64,000 bases of DNA, taken from contig NZ_CP100445.1 of NCBI RefSeq assembly GCF_024227435.1, positions 3,779,369-3,843,368 on the forward strand. The letters are read 5' to 3'. Positions within the stretch are counted from its first letter, which is position 1, and each line of letters starts with the position of its first letter. The translations under genes were made by a program, and so were the position numbers. Below the pieces are notes generated by a model that worked only from the letters and a program-made list of their open reading frames with translations, ran no database searches and was not told the origin of the DNA. This DNA comes from Natrinema caseinilyticum. GTDB lineage: Archaea > Halobacteriota > Halobacteria > Halobacteriales > Natrialbaceae. Positions 26,312-35,114 of this stretch are shown piece by piece.

Positions 26312-27205
26312 TCACGGCGACTCGGCGCTCACGGGCACGCAAAACACCGGCACCTCCGCCTGACGGACGACGTTTTCGGTGACGCTCCCGAGGAACCACT
26401 GTCCGATCCCCGTCAGGCCGTGGGTTCCCATGACGATCAGGTCGACGTCGTGGTCGGTCGCGTACGAGGTGATCTCGACCACCGGGGAGTCGGTCACGAT
26501 CGATCCGGAGACGCTCACGTCAGCCTCCTCGCCGCGCTCTCGTACTGCGTCGATCGCTTCTTCGCCCCTTTGCTCGAGGGCCGCGAGGAGTTCGTCGCGC
26601 TCTCGTGTGTCCACCAACGGACTCGTGTCGATCGAGTAGAGCGTGTGGACCGACGACCCGAGTCGGGCCGCCAGTGCGATCCCCCACTCGGTCGCGATCG
26701 CCGCTCCGTCGCTGCCGTCCGTGGGCAAGAGCAGTCGGGCGAAGGGGGCGTCGTCGATCTCGGTTTCGACGGCGTTCGGGGGGACGGCGAGGACGGGTGT
26801 CCGTGCCGTTCGGAGGACGTTCTCGGTCACGCTGCCGAGGAGGGCCCTGTCGAGCCCCGTGCGGCCTTTCGTCCCCATCGCGATGACGTCGATCTCACGC
26901 CGGTTGGCGTACTCCCTGATCGACTGGAACGGGGTGCCCTCCCTGACACTCGTCGTGACGACGAGGTCGTCGTCGTGCTTCGCGGCCAGCTCTGCGATTT
27001 CCTCGACCGCTTCCGTGGCCTTCTCCTCGAGCGGTGGCCGTTCTAACTCGTCGAGATCCGCCGCCGAGATTCGGGATTCGACGACCGACAGGACGTGGAG
27101 GGTCGCATCCGTCCACGACGCGAGGGCGATCCCGCGTTTCGCACCCGCGAGCGCCCCGTCGCTGCCGTCGGTCGGTATCAGTATCGATTCGATGAACCGG
27201 CTCAT
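26312..27205 (-). CDS. universal stress protein with two tandem Usp domains
   Basis: The 297-residue protein has two UspA domains of about 145 residues each. Each starts with a strand and GS-rich loop (ILIPTDGSDGALAGAKRG and LLLPTDGSDGAAIATEWG) and ends with the ATP-binding-type signature: GTKGRTGLDRALLGSVTENV in the first and GTHGLTGIGQWFLGSVTENV in the second. Both look intact, so ATP binding is likely. Usp proteins help survival in stress or starvation; the partner is unknown. The ATG at 27205 is used; an alternative at 27220 would add five residues. It ends 13 bases from the convergent ADP-kinase gene. Confidence 0.88.
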   Translation of the reverse strand: MSRFIESILIPTDGSDGALAGAKRGIALASWTDATLHVLSVVESRISAADLDELERPPLEEKATEAVEEIAELAAKHDDDLVVTTSVREGTPFQSIREYANRREIDVIAMGTKGRTGLDRALLGSVTENVLRTARTPVLAVPPNAVETEIDDAPFARLLLPTDGSDGAAIATEWGIALAARLGSSVHTLYSIDTSPLVDTRERDELLAALEQRGEEAIDAVRERGEEADVSVSGSIVTDSPVVEITSYATDHDVDLIVMGTHGLTGIGQWFLGSVTENVVRQAEVPVFCVPVSAESP

Positions 27206-27272
27206 TGGGGAGTCCTGCATTGCTTCACCGGCTCGGCGGTTAATTGTGTGGGGGGTCGGCCGTGAGGCGTCG

Positions 27273-28520
27273 CTATCGGCCGTCACGGTTCAGCGTCTCG
27301 ACGAAAATCTCGAGGAGATCCACGAGCTGACGTGGGAGCAAGAAACGTTTTCGGACGTGTTCCCGGGCGTTCACGCCGAACTCGGTTCTCCGCTCGTCGT
27401 CCTCGAGGAGCGCGACGATTCGATCGGCGGCGGCCGCCGCGTCGTCCGGCTCGACGAGGTAGCCGTTCCGGCCGTCCTCGACCTGCAGCGGAATCCCGCC
27501 GACCGTCGATCCGACGACCGGCGTGCGCTTCCAGAGTGCCTCCGATACGACGAGTCCGAACCCCTCGCGTATGGATTTCTGGACGACGACGTCCGACAGT
27601 CGCTGGAGTGCATTCACCGTCGTGTCCGGGAGATTCGCCAGGACGTGGACGTCCGGATCGTCGACCGCCTCCTCGGCGATTCGCTCGTACAGCATCAGCC
27701 CCTCCGGATCGTCGCCGGCCATCCCGCCAGCAAGCGCCAACTGGAGTTCCGGGACGTCCTCCCGAGCGCTGCGATACGCCTCGAGCGTTCCGAACTGATC
27801 CTTCCAGGGATCGAAGCGCGACACCTGCGTGACGACCGGCGCGTCGAACGAGAGCGGATCGAGTCGGTCCCGTTCGGTCGCTCGCTCCGCCTCGTCGAGC
27901 GATCGGTTCTTCTCCGTCACCGGATCGATCGACGGGTAGACGACGCTCGTCTTCGGAACGTCGATCGCCTTCGCGTACGCGGAGCGGCTGAAAATTCCGT
28001 GATCGATCCGATCCGCGTACGCCGACACGAACGCGCCGTACTCGTCGACCGGGTCGGTGAGATCGACGTGACACCGCCAGACGATCGGCGCGTCCGGCAG
28101 CCGCTCCTCGAGTCGCTCGAGCATGCCGAGCGGCTGTGGATCGTGGGCGACGACGATATCGTATTCGTCCTCGATCTCGGCCGCGTTCCGTGCTGTCACC
28201 TCGCGATAGGTTGCTTTCATCTCGTCGGTCAACGGCTCGGCGCTGCCCTGGAGGCCGTTGTGGACCGCCTTCGTGACTTCGAAGAAGTCGTCGTCGGCGT
28301 CCATGACGAGCCAGTCGGTGTGGATACCGAGGTCGTTGCAGACCGGCACGATCGAACGGAGCAGTTCCGCGACCCCGCCGCCGGTCGCCGTCGAACTGAC
28401 GTGGAGGATCCGGGCGTCCGAAAGCCCCTCGGCGAGCGAACGAAGTCGCTCGAGGCGGTCGCGGTCCGTCACGGAGGCGTACGCGTCGATCGATCGGTCC
28501 GGTAACGAGGGTGCGTGCAT
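27273..28520 (-). CDS. treT: trehalose glycosyltransferring synthase (TreT-like GT4 glycosyltransferase)
   Basis: The 415-residue GT-B, family-4 glycosyltransferase has an N-terminal domain (HVSSTATGGGVAELLRSIVP, then HTDWLVMDADDDFFEVTKAV and HNGLQG) that is distinctive of archaeal TreT. TreT makes trehalose from NDP-glucose and glucose. The donor domain shows QVSRFDPWKDQ and, near the C-terminus, EGFGLVVSEALWKRTPVVG and GGIPLQVEDGRNGYLVEP. Trehalose is a compatible solute in several haloarchaea. A sugar nucleotidylyltransferase gene sits divergently about 430 bases away and could supply the donor. The ATG at 28520 fits TreT N-termini. Direction of the reaction in vivo is not shown by sequence. 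Confidence 0.82.
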   Translation of the reverse strand: MHAPSLPDRSIDAYASVTDRDRLERLRSLAEGLSDARILHVSSTATGGGVAELLRSIVPVCNDLGIHTDWLVMDADDDFFEVTKAVHNGLQGSAEPLTDEMKATYREVTARNAAEIEDEYDIVVAHDPQPLGMLERLEERLPDAPIVWRCHVDLTDPVDEYGAFVSAYADRIDHGIFSRSAYAKAIDVPKTSVVYPSIDPVTEKNRSLDEAERATERDRLDPLSFDAPVVTQVSRFDPWKDQFGTLEAYRSAREDVPELQLALAGGMAGDDPEGLMLYERIAEEAVDDPDVHVLANLPDTTVNALQRLSDVVVQKSIREGFGLVVSEALWKRTPVVGSTVGGIPLQVEDGRNGYLVEPDDAAAAADRIVALLEDDERRTEFGVNAREHVRKRFLLPRQLVDLLEIFVETLNRDGR

Positions 28521-28662
28521 CGTCCGCACTCGTTCGAACGACGACGACGCTCGTATCAGTTGGGGATGCTTGCAGACCAGGACAGTAGTTAGAAGCCCTG
28601 TCACTCTCGATTTCTGATGTTCGGGGGAGAACAAATTTACCCGGACATGGTGACTTCCGACC

Positions 28663-28947
28663 GTGAGATTAGATACCAACAGTGGCGGTTCGGGAGGCGA
28701 CGAACCGCTTCGAATCGGGCTCGACTGGGTTTCCCGTCGCGGCGAACGAGACGGCGAACGTGCCGGCGTGGGACGACGAGTACGACGTCTCGAATCGGAC
28801 GATCGAACTCGCGAAGGACGTCGCGAGGGACGGTCCGACTTCGCCGAGGACGACTTCTCGTACTTACGATCGCCGGCGGGGCGATACGTTCGCGCGCTCA
28901 CCGGCGATCCGCTCGTCGGTGTCGACGTACTCGAAGTCGCTCACTGA
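28663..28947 (+). pseudogene. doubtful open frame, possibly a decayed gene
   Basis: A GTG-initiated 94-codon frame ends one base before the ATG of the nucleotidylyltransferase gene. Its product is arginine-rich and unlike its acidic neighbours, although the ends (DEPLRIGLDWVSRR and PLVGVDVLEVAH) look protein-like. The overlapping frame from 28682 reads VPAWDDEYDVSNR, which resembles a segment I associate with haloarchaeal glycosyl-hydrolase-like proteins. Two half-convincing frames in one place suggest a frameshifted remnant. It could equally be untranslated leader DNA. The rest of the 428-base gap between treT and the nucleotidylyltransferase holds only promoter-like AT-rich DNA near 28560-28660. 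Confidence 0.3.
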
Positions 28948-28948
28948 G

Positions 28949-29929
28949 ATGACTGGACCCACCACAGCCGTCGTCCTGGCCGGCGGCTACGCGACCCGAC
29001 TGTGGCCGATCACGAGGCGTCGACCCAAGATGTTCCTCCCGCTCGGAGAGACGACCGTTATCGATCGGATCTACGCCGAACTCGAAGGCCTCGATCGGAT
29101 CGACGAGGTCTACGTGAGCACGAACGAACGGTTCGCCGCCGACTTCGAGACCCATCTCGAGAACACCCCGTACGACAAGCCCCGCCTGTCCGTCGAGGAA
29201 ACGACACACGAAAACGAGAAATTCGGCGTCGTCGGGGCGCTCGAGCAGTTGATCGACCGGGAGGGACTCGACGAGGATCTGCTGGTGATCGCGGGGGACA
29301 ACCTCTTCGACTTCGCCATCGAGGACTTCCTTCACTATTTCGACCGTCGGGACGGGCCGGCGATCGCCGCCTACGACGTCGGCTCCCGGGAGCGGGCAAC
29401 GTCCTACGGCGTGATCGAACTGGACGACGAGCGCGTCGTCGACTTCCAGGAAAAGCCCGCCGCGCCGGAGAGTTCCCTCGTCTCGATCGGGTGCTACGCG
29501 TTCCCCGCGGAGACGCTGTCGCTGTTCACCCCGTACCTCGAAGCGGGGAACGATCCGGACGAACCCGGCTGGTTCGTCCAGTGGCTCCAGGACCGGGAAC
29601 CGACCTCCGCCTACACCTTCGAAACCGCGTGGTTCGACATCGGCACCAGGCGGAGTTACCTCGATGCCGTGTCCTGGTCCCTCGACGGCGAGTCCCGCGT
29701 CGCCGATTCGGCGACCGTTCGGGAGAGCGCCGTCGGCGACGACGTCCACGTGATGCCGGGCGCGACCCTCGTCGACGCCGACGTCGAACGGTCGGTGATC
29801 TTCCCGGACGCGGAACTCGAGTCCACGACCGTTCGCGATTCGCTCGTCGACGAGGGGGCCAGAATCAGCGGGTTCGACCTCGAGCGCGCCCTGATCGGTG
29901 CCTACACTCGGATTCCCGACGACCGGTGA
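28949..29929 (+). CDS. sugar-1-phosphate nucleotidylyltransferase
   Basis: The 326-residue enzyme activates a sugar phosphate to an NDP-sugar. The nucleotide-binding signature TAVVLAGGYATRLWPITRRRPK and KMFLPLGE is at the N-terminus, with the metal/product site VIAGDNLFDFAIED near residue 115. EKPAAPESSLVSIGCYAF follows. From about residue 245 a short left-handed beta-helix-like tail is visible (VRESAVGDDVHVMPGATLVD, SVIFPDAELESTTVRDS). It is probably glucose-1-phosphate uridylyl- or thymidylyltransferase-like. Proximity to the TreT-like gene suggests it makes NDP-glucose for trehalose, but a role in glycan synthesis is equally compatible. Confidence 0.87.
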   Translation: MTGPTTAVVLAGGYATRLWPITRRRPKMFLPLGETTVIDRIYAELEGLDRIDEVYVSTNERFAADFETHLENTPYDKPRLSVEETTHENEKFGVVGALEQLIDREGLDEDLLVIAGDNLFDFAIEDFLHYFDRRDGPAIAAYDVGSRERATSYGVIELDDERVVDFQEKPAAPESSLVSIGCYAFPAETLSLFTPYLEAGNDPDEPGWFVQWLQDREPTSAYTFETAWFDIGTRRSYLDAVSWSLDGESRVADSATVRESAVGDDVHVMPGATLVDADVERSVIFPDAELESTTVRDSLVDEGARISGFDLERALIGAYTRIPDDR

Positions 29930-29996
29930 GAGCCGAGCCCCCAGTCCGTCTTCTGTGGAACGCTTCTTTCGCTCCACCGTCGGGGGTCCTCGCCGC

Positions 29997-30227
29997 TCAC
30001 CAGCCGCTCGTGATCGACACGTAGACGCCGACGCCGAGCAGGAGCGCCCCGTAAAACGCCCACTGCGGCCAGGCGGTCTCGAGAAAGAGCAGCGTCAGGA
30101 ACAGGACCCACAGCGAGACGACGAGCAGGTCGCCGAGGAGCCGGAGGCTGCCGTTCGTGAGCGCGGCGAAGACGCTCCGGTCGGACTCGGCGTCGGATCG
30201 GGAGGGGCGGGCGGGATCGTCACTCAT
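29997..30227 (-). CDS. small membrane protein, uncharacterised
   Basis: The 76-residue protein has an acidic soluble head (MSDDPARPSRSDAESDRS) followed by two hydrophobic segments, LLGDLLVVSLWVLFLTLLFL and ALLLGVGVYVSI, separated by WPQWAF. The topology suggests a two-pass membrane protein with a cytoplasmic N-terminus. No family is recognised. It lies just downstream of the convergent nucleotidylyltransferase gene and 67 bases before the protease-like gene on its own strand. Confidence 0.7.
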   Translation of the reverse strand: MSDDPARPSRSDAESDRSVFAALTNGSLRLLGDLLVVSLWVLFLTLLFLETAWPQWAFYGALLLGVGVYVSITSGW

Positions 30228-30293
30228 GCGGGATCGGCGGCCGTTTTTCCGGTCTGCTGGTGAGCGCGGTTCGTGCGGTCGGTCGGACGGCGG

Positions 30294-31532
30294 TCAGAAG
30301 TGGTAGCCATGTTCCTCGGTCAGTCTATACGCGCCGACACCCCAGACGTAGCTCTGACCGGGCCACCAGGTGCGGGCGTTGTTGAATCCCGCGACGAGGA
30401 CGTCGCGGTCGCCGCCCTCGGGGTCGCGGTGGTAGCTCACGGAGCCGCTGTCGCCGTCGGTCAGGTCCATCTCGCCGCCCCAGCGGAGCTGACCGCGGCG
30501 ACAGAAGTTCTCGGTAAAGCACGTAACCGCGTCGACGCCCTGTATCTTTCCGGTCGTATGCCCGCTCAGCGCGCCGACCTTCTCGAGTTTTTCGTCGCGG
30601 GCGGCGAGGTCGGCGAGCCCGAATTTGGTGAATTGACCGCGAACGCGGGGACGAGACGGCGCGTCGATCGTGCTGGCGGGCTCGATCGGGCCCTCCGGTT
30701 CGACCACGGCGACGTCCTCGACCGGGTGATAGCGGGCGACGGTCCCGAGTTCGATCGCGTCGTCGTTCTTCCGAGGAAGGACCAGCGATCCGCCCCGCGG
30801 GTCGTGATTCTCCCCGAACGCGTGTTCTGCGGTGACGAAGAACGCGTGCTCTCCGTCGGGGTCGTAAAGCGCCGGCCCGAGCGTCGACAGGCTCGTCTCG
30901 GTTTCACAGGCGACACCGCTGGGGACGCGTCCGTCCTCGACGGTGGTTGCGAACCGTGGCTCCCAGGATTCGCTGCCGTCTTGAATCGTGTCGATTTCGA
31001 TGATCGTCTTGACGTCGAAGTCGATACCCTCCGTGATTTCCGCAATCATTTCGCCGACCGAGTGGCCCTCGCTCGAGACGCCGACGGAGACCGTCGCGGA
31101 CCCGCTCTCGTAACTGCCCGGAACGACCGCGCTGCCGAGATAGCCCGTAAAGGCGACCCGTGCCAGTCGTCTGTTCACTTCGAAGGCCTTCTCGACGGTC
31201 GCGTACCATTCGGCGGGGACGGACGTCGTCTGTTTCCGAATCGACCAGGGATCGTCGGGATCCTCCCGCGAGAGGGCCGTCACGATTGGAACCTCGCCGT
31301 CGTCCGCCGCGAGGAAATCGTCGACGCCCAGCCAGTTTGCCATGCCGATCGCGTAGCCGCCGCCGGCGAGGGCTCGCAGGAACTCTCGCCGGTCCATCCC
31401 CGTCTCCACACGGTCACGAAGCGTTGCGAGTCGCTGTACGAGTCCCTCCGCGTGTGACGTTTCTGCCGGCCCTCGAGACAGGTACTCAGTCGCTGCTGTC
31501 CCCGCTCTGCCACCGTAGTTGTTCACGGACAC
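30294..31532 (-). CDS. trypsin-like (S1 family) serine protease-like protein with Tat-type motif
   Basis: The protein of about 412 residues carries a twin-arginine motif, DRREFLRALAGGGYAIGMA, preceded by LRDRVETG. A domain of alternating strands follows, with candidate triad residues: His in FVTAEHAFGEN, Asp in VEDVAVVEPEG, and Ser in the classic GDSGSVSY near the C-terminus. Two cysteines (CFTENFCRRG) precede the serine. Similar proteins occur across haloarchaea and may be secreted proteases or binding proteins. The start is uncertain: GTG at 31532 is used because homologues keep residues before the RR motif; ATG at 31397 would begin right at the motif. The substrate is unknown. Confidence 0.7.
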   Translation of the reverse strand: MSVNNYGGRAGTAATEYLSRGPAETSHAEGLVQRLATLRDRVETGMDRREFLRALAGGGYAIGMANWLGVDDFLAADDGEVPIVTALSREDPDDPWSIRKQTTSVPAEWYATVEKAFEVNRRLARVAFTGYLGSAVVPGSYESGSATVSVGVSSEGHSVGEMIAEITEGIDFDVKTIIEIDTIQDGSESWEPRFATTVEDGRVPSGVACETETSLSTLGPALYDPDGEHAFFVTAEHAFGENHDPRGGSLVLPRKNDDAIELGTVARYHPVEDVAVVEPEGPIEPASTIDAPSRPRVRGQFTKFGLADLAARDEKLEKVGALSGHTTGKIQGVDAVTCFTENFCRRGQLRWGGEMDLTDGDSGSVSYHRDPEGGDRDVLVAGFNNARTWWPGQSYVWGVGAYRLTEEHGYHF

Positions 31533-31979
31533 AGGATCGGTAACCGTCGAAATGAACGGCGAAATCGACGAAAGGGATTCTGCCTGCAACTGCCGTTTTT
31601 CTCTCGCCCATTATTGTCGGTAAAACTGATATCTCCGGTGCTCGAGAGTGGGTTCCGTGGCGGCGATTCCCCGCCCCGATATAATGACTGCACGACTGAA
31701 CGCAAGCGTTCGTGTCACGCGGCCATTCAGTACAGTTCGTCTCCGTGTTGGTGACCACGGAGGCAGTATGCACTCTCGATCGGTGCGCGCCGCGACCGCG
31801 AGAACGCTCCCTCCTCATCCCTCGCGGTGATCTCCGATGATCAGTGGCGATCGATGCGGCGCGATCCGGTCTCTCCTCTCTTCGGACTTCCGGGTCATCG
31901 CCGACGGTTCCGAACCGAACTGCTCGAGCGATCGAACATCGGGGAAAACGGTATTTGATCGCCCCACACAGACTGTAGC
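31533..31979. other. intergenic region, no gene recognised
   Basis: This 447-base stretch separates the divergent protease-like and carboxyltransferase genes. Open frames in it are short, arginine- or serine-rich and lack family motifs. AT-rich patches occur at 31590-31640 and around 31950. I see no RNA gene, repeat or clear operator. Confidence 0.5.
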
Positions 31980-33785
31980 ATGCGCGTTCGTATTGCGGCT
32001 GGTGCTGCCGACGAGGAAGCTGCGGCGATTGCGGCCGCTCTCGCCGATCACGTCGGTGAGACGGTCGAGGTGTTCGTAGGCGAGGAGACGAAGCCCACGG
32101 CGGTTCACGACACGTCGTCCGGGCGGGACAGGCGGATCGACGACGGTTCGAACGCGGGTGCCGAACCCGTCGACGGCGGTGCCGACACCGAACTCGGGCC
32201 GACGGACAGGGAGCGGCGACTCGAAGAGGAGATCGACGACATTCACGCGGGCGGACCCGAGAAATACAAGGATCAACTCTCCGACGAAGGCAAGCTCTTC
32301 GTCCGCGATCGGCTCGAACTGTGGTTTTCCGGTTCGGATAACGCACTGCGCTTCGAAGACGGAACGTTCGCCGCGTTCGACGACTGGCATCCCCGCGGTG
32401 CGGGCACGGACTCGGCGGCGGACGACGGCGATCGGCTCCCGGCGGACGGCCTCATTACGGCCGCGGCCACGTTCGAGGGGCGCGACGTCCACGTGATGGC
32501 CAACGACTACACCGTCAAGCGGGGGAGTATGGCCGCCAAGGGCGTCGAAAAGTTCCTCCGAATGCAACAGCGCGCCCTGAAAACGGGAAAGCCGGTGTTC
32601 TATCTGATGGACTCGTCCGGCGGCCGGATCGACCAGCAGACGGGCTTTTTCGCGAACCGAGAGGGAATCGGGAAGTACTACTACAACCATTCGATGCTCT
32701 CCGGGCGGGTTCCCCAGATCTGTGTCCTCTACGGGCCGTGTATCGCCGGCGCAGCGTACACGCCCGTCTTCGCCGATTTCACCGTCATGGTCGAGGGGAT
32801 GTCCGCGATGGCGATCGCCTCCCCGCGAATGGTACAGATGGTCACCGGCGAGGAGATCGACCTCCGGGAACTCGGCGGACCACAGGTCCACGCGCGGGAA
32901 TCCGGATCGGCCGATCTGGTCGCGTCCGACGAGGAACACGCACGCGAACTCGTGGCTCAGTTGATCACCTACCTGCCCGACAACGCCGACGAGACGCCGC
33001 CGAGGAGCGACTCCAAACCGCCCGCAAACCCCCCCGCCGAGATCGACGGCATCGTTCCGGCGGAACCGAACCGCGGATACGACATGCTCGACGTCGTCTC
33101 CCGTCTCGTCGACGAGGGGTCCCTCCTCGAGTTACGCCCCGATTATGGGACGGAGATCGTCACCGCCTACGCACGGATCGACGGTCGTCCGATCGGTATC
33201 GTCGCCAACCAGCCGACCCAACGCGCCGGTGCGATTTTCCCCGACGCGGCCGAGAAAGCGGCGGAGTTCATCTGGAAATCGGACGCGTTCAACGTTCCGT
33301 TACTCTATCTCTGCGACACGCCGGGATTCATGGCCGGTTCGCAGGTCGAGAAAGACGGAATACTGGAGCAAGGCAAGAAAATGATCTACGCGACCTCCTC
33401 CGCGACCGTTCCGAAACAGACGGTCGTCGTCCGCAAAGCCTACGGAGCAGGGATCTACGCGATGGGGGGTCCCGCCTACGACCCCGAGAGCGTCATCGGC
33501 CTTCCAGCAGGTGAAATCGCGATTATGGGGCCGGAAGCGGCGATCAACGCCGTCTACGCCCGAAAGCTCGGCGCGATCGACGACCCCGAAGAACGCGAGC
33601 GAATGGAACGGGAACTCCGGGAGGAGTACCGCGAGGATATCGACGTCCATCGAATGGCGAGCGAAGTCGTCATCGACGAACTCGTTCCGCCGAGTTCGCT
33701 ACGCGACGAACTGGCCGCTCGGTTCGAGTTTTACGCAGACATCGAGAAATCGCTCCCGGCGAAGAAACACGGCACCATACTCTGA
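31980..33785 (+). CDS. acyl-CoA carboxylase carboxyltransferase (beta) subunit with fused small N-terminal domain
   Basis: The C-terminal 520 or so residues are a biotin-dependent carboxyltransferase of the propionyl/methylcrotonyl-CoA type. Visible motifs are FYLMDSSGGRIDQQTGFF, VLYGPCIAGAAYTPVFADF, LCDTPGFMAGSQVEKDGI and KAYGAGIYAMGGPAYDPESV. It carboxylates acyl-CoA using carboxybiotin. The first 36 residues (MRVRIAAGAADEEAAAIAAA, then LADHVGETVEVFVGE) look like the tiny epsilon/PccX-type subunit that is a separate protein in other carboxylases. A disordered acidic linker to about residue 75 joins them. No biotin carboxylase/BCCP gene lies in the window, so the alpha subunit must be elsewhere. 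Substrate is not determined. Confidence 0.85.
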   Translation: MRVRIAAGAADEEAAAIAAALADHVGETVEVFVGEETKPTAVHDTSSGRDRRIDDGSNAGAEPVDGGADTELGPTDRERRLEEEIDDIHAGGPEKYKDQLSDEGKLFVRDRLELWFSGSDNALRFEDGTFAAFDDWHPRGAGTDSAADDGDRLPADGLITAAATFEGRDVHVMANDYTVKRGSMAAKGVEKFLRMQQRALKTGKPVFYLMDSSGGRIDQQTGFFANREGIGKYYYNHSMLSGRVPQICVLYGPCIAGAAYTPVFADFTVMVEGMSAMAIASPRMVQMVTGEEIDLRELGGPQVHARESGSADLVASDEEHARELVAQLITYLPDNADETPPRSDSKPPANPPAEIDGIVPAEPNRGYDMLDVVSRLVDEGSLLELRPDYGTEIVTAYARIDGRPIGIVANQPTQRAGAIFPDAAEKAAEFIWKSDAFNVPLLYLCDTPGFMAGSQVEKDGILEQGKKMIYATSSATVPKQTVVVRKAYGAGIYAMGGPAYDPESVIGLPAGEIAIMGPEAAINAVYARKLGAIDDPEERERMERELREEYREDIDVHRMASEVVIDELVPPSSLRDELAARFEFYADIEKSLPAKKHGTIL

Positions 33786-33811
33786 GGAAGGGTGCTTAGC
33801 GCCTCGGTTCA

Positions 33812-33864
33812 GCTAACAGACTGTTAACTGCCGGCGGACCGCTAATCGACTGCTAACTGCCGGC
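33812..33864. repeat. imperfect direct repeat after the carboxyltransferase gene
   Basis: Two 24-base units starting GCTAA and ending TAACTGCCGGC, at 33812-33835 and 33841-33864, match at 21 of 24 positions and are spaced 29 bases apart. They lie 27 bases after the stop codon, where a transcription end is expected. The rest of the gap shows nothing notable. Confidence 0.6.
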
Positions 33865-34004
33865 AAAATCCTCCCGGACGACCGACGACCGCCCTCGAAC
33901 CGGCCGACACCGTCGGACCCGATCCGACTCGAAATCGGGGTGTCCCCGCGTTCGCCGTCGCCGTCGAGTAGTTACCACCATTTAACGATGTCGTATCATC
34001 TCCT

Positions 34005-34442
34005 ATGCCTGTCATAACAATACCCCGCGTTCCTGAACCGTCGGTTGCTCCCGGTGGCCCGATGCTCCGGTTCGACCCCGGCGGGGAGCCTATGAGTTCC
34101 GAGGGCGCGTGGCTGCGCCTCCGACCGATCGGTGAGGTCACATCCGTCGATCTGGAGCGGCTGCTCTGGGGAGTCGTGGGATTCGCGCTGATCGCCGACA
34201 TCGCGACGACGTTCGTCGGTCTCCACCTGGGCTTGTCCGAATCGAACCCGGCCGCCCGGGGAGCGATCGAGGGCTACGGAATCGCCGGGATGTTGGCCCT
34301 GAAGGGGTTCGCGATCGGGATCGGGCTAGGCTGTCGGCTCCTCCTCGACCGGCAGTATCGTCCCATCGTCCCGGCCGGCCTCGCGGTTCCGTGGTTGCTC
34401 GCTGCGATCCTGAACGTCTACACGATCTCGGCGGTACTCTGA
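34005..34442 (+). CDS. small multi-pass membrane protein (DUF5658-like)
   Basis: The 145-residue protein has a soluble head of about 45 residues, then hydrophobic segments LLWGVVGFALIADIATTFVG, IAGMLALKGFAIGIGLGC and VPAGLAVPWLLAAILNVYTI. The pattern DIATTFVGLHLGLSESNPAAR resembles the haloarchaeal/bacterial DUF5658 family, whose function is unknown. The ATG at 34005 has a TTTAAC box about 24 bases upstream, supporting a leaderless start. In-frame ATGs at 34062 and 34092 are alternatives that would remove the soluble head. Confidence 0.68.
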   Translation: MPVITIPRVPEPSVAPGGPMLRFDPGGEPMSSEGAWLRLRPIGEVTSVDLERLLWGVVGFALIADIATTFVGLHLGLSESNPAARGAIEGYGIAGMLALKGFAIGIGLGCRLLLDRQYRPIVPAGLAVPWLLAAILNVYTISAVL

Positions 34443-34484
34443 GGCTGACCGTGGGAAACCGAACTGACCCGGGGACGGGGACCA

Positions 34485-35114
34485 TCACGGGGTTCGCTCC
34501 AGATCGCGTCGCCACTCCCGAACCTCGGCGAGGACCGCCTCCCACTGTTCGCGCGAACCCGGAACCTCGGTTCCGGTCAGGCGCTCGCGTTCGGCCTCGA
34601 GTCGTTCCCGAACGCGGGCCGGTTCCTCGACGTTCCAGAACGAGAGTTCGGTGCCGCTCGCCGTTTCGAGGGTGACGGTCCCGTATCCGACGAGTCGACC
34701 GAGCGGTTGCTGTTCGACGGTCGTGTTCTGAACGCGCTCTAGCGACACGGTCCGGACGGTCAGGCCGAAGACGCCGTGGCGGGTCGCGGCGACCGCGTTC
34801 GTGACGACGAACGCCGTCCGCGAGACGCGAGCGTACTGCCACAGCGCGGGCGCGACGACGAGCGGAACCCCGAGGGCTGCGAGCACCGGCAGGAGTTCGA
34901 GGACGATCCCGGCCAGGATCCCCAGCGTTCCGACGACGGCGAGTGCTACCCAGGGAAGCACGGTCTGGATTCGCGGCCCGCCTCGCCAGCGGACCCGGTC
35001 GTCTTCCCCGCGCGGGAGCCACGTCAGCTCCGTCGCAGTCGAGTCGCCAGCGGTGGACGGGCCGTCGCCGCTTGCCGGTTTCGAGTCGGGGTTAGATCGA
35101 CTGGTCTTGGTCAT
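34485..35114 (-). CDS. bacterial-type PH domain membrane protein (second of a pair)
   Basis: The 209-residue protein has an acidic head, paired hydrophobic segments (TVLPWVALAVVGTLGILAGI and LLPVLAALGVPLVVAPALW), and then a bacterial PH (DUF304/YdbT-type) domain: RTAFVVTNAVAATRHGVFGL followed by SLERVQNTTVEQQPLGRLVG and YGTVTLETASG. Such proteins come in pairs that probably form one membrane complex; the role is unclear. The ATG at 35114 overlaps the end of the upstream PH gene by 23 bases, showing tight coupling. The longer frame to 35288 runs through the neighbour and is rejected. Confidence 0.8.
   Translation of the reverse strand: MTKTSRSNPDSKPASGDGPSTAGDSTATELTWLPRGEDDRVRWRGGPRIQTVLPWVALAVVGTLGILAGIVLELLPVLAALGVPLVVAPALWQYARVSRTAFVVTNAVAATRHGVFGLTVRTVSLERVQNTTVEQQPLGRLVGYGTVTLETASGTELSFWNVEEPARVRERLEAERERLTGTEVPGSREQWEAVLAEVREWRRDLERTP

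Noticed and set aside
31486-32346. 286-codon minus-strand frame across the promoter of the carboxyltransferase gene
   Set aside because: It is arginine-rich with no motifs and overlaps two better-supported genes.
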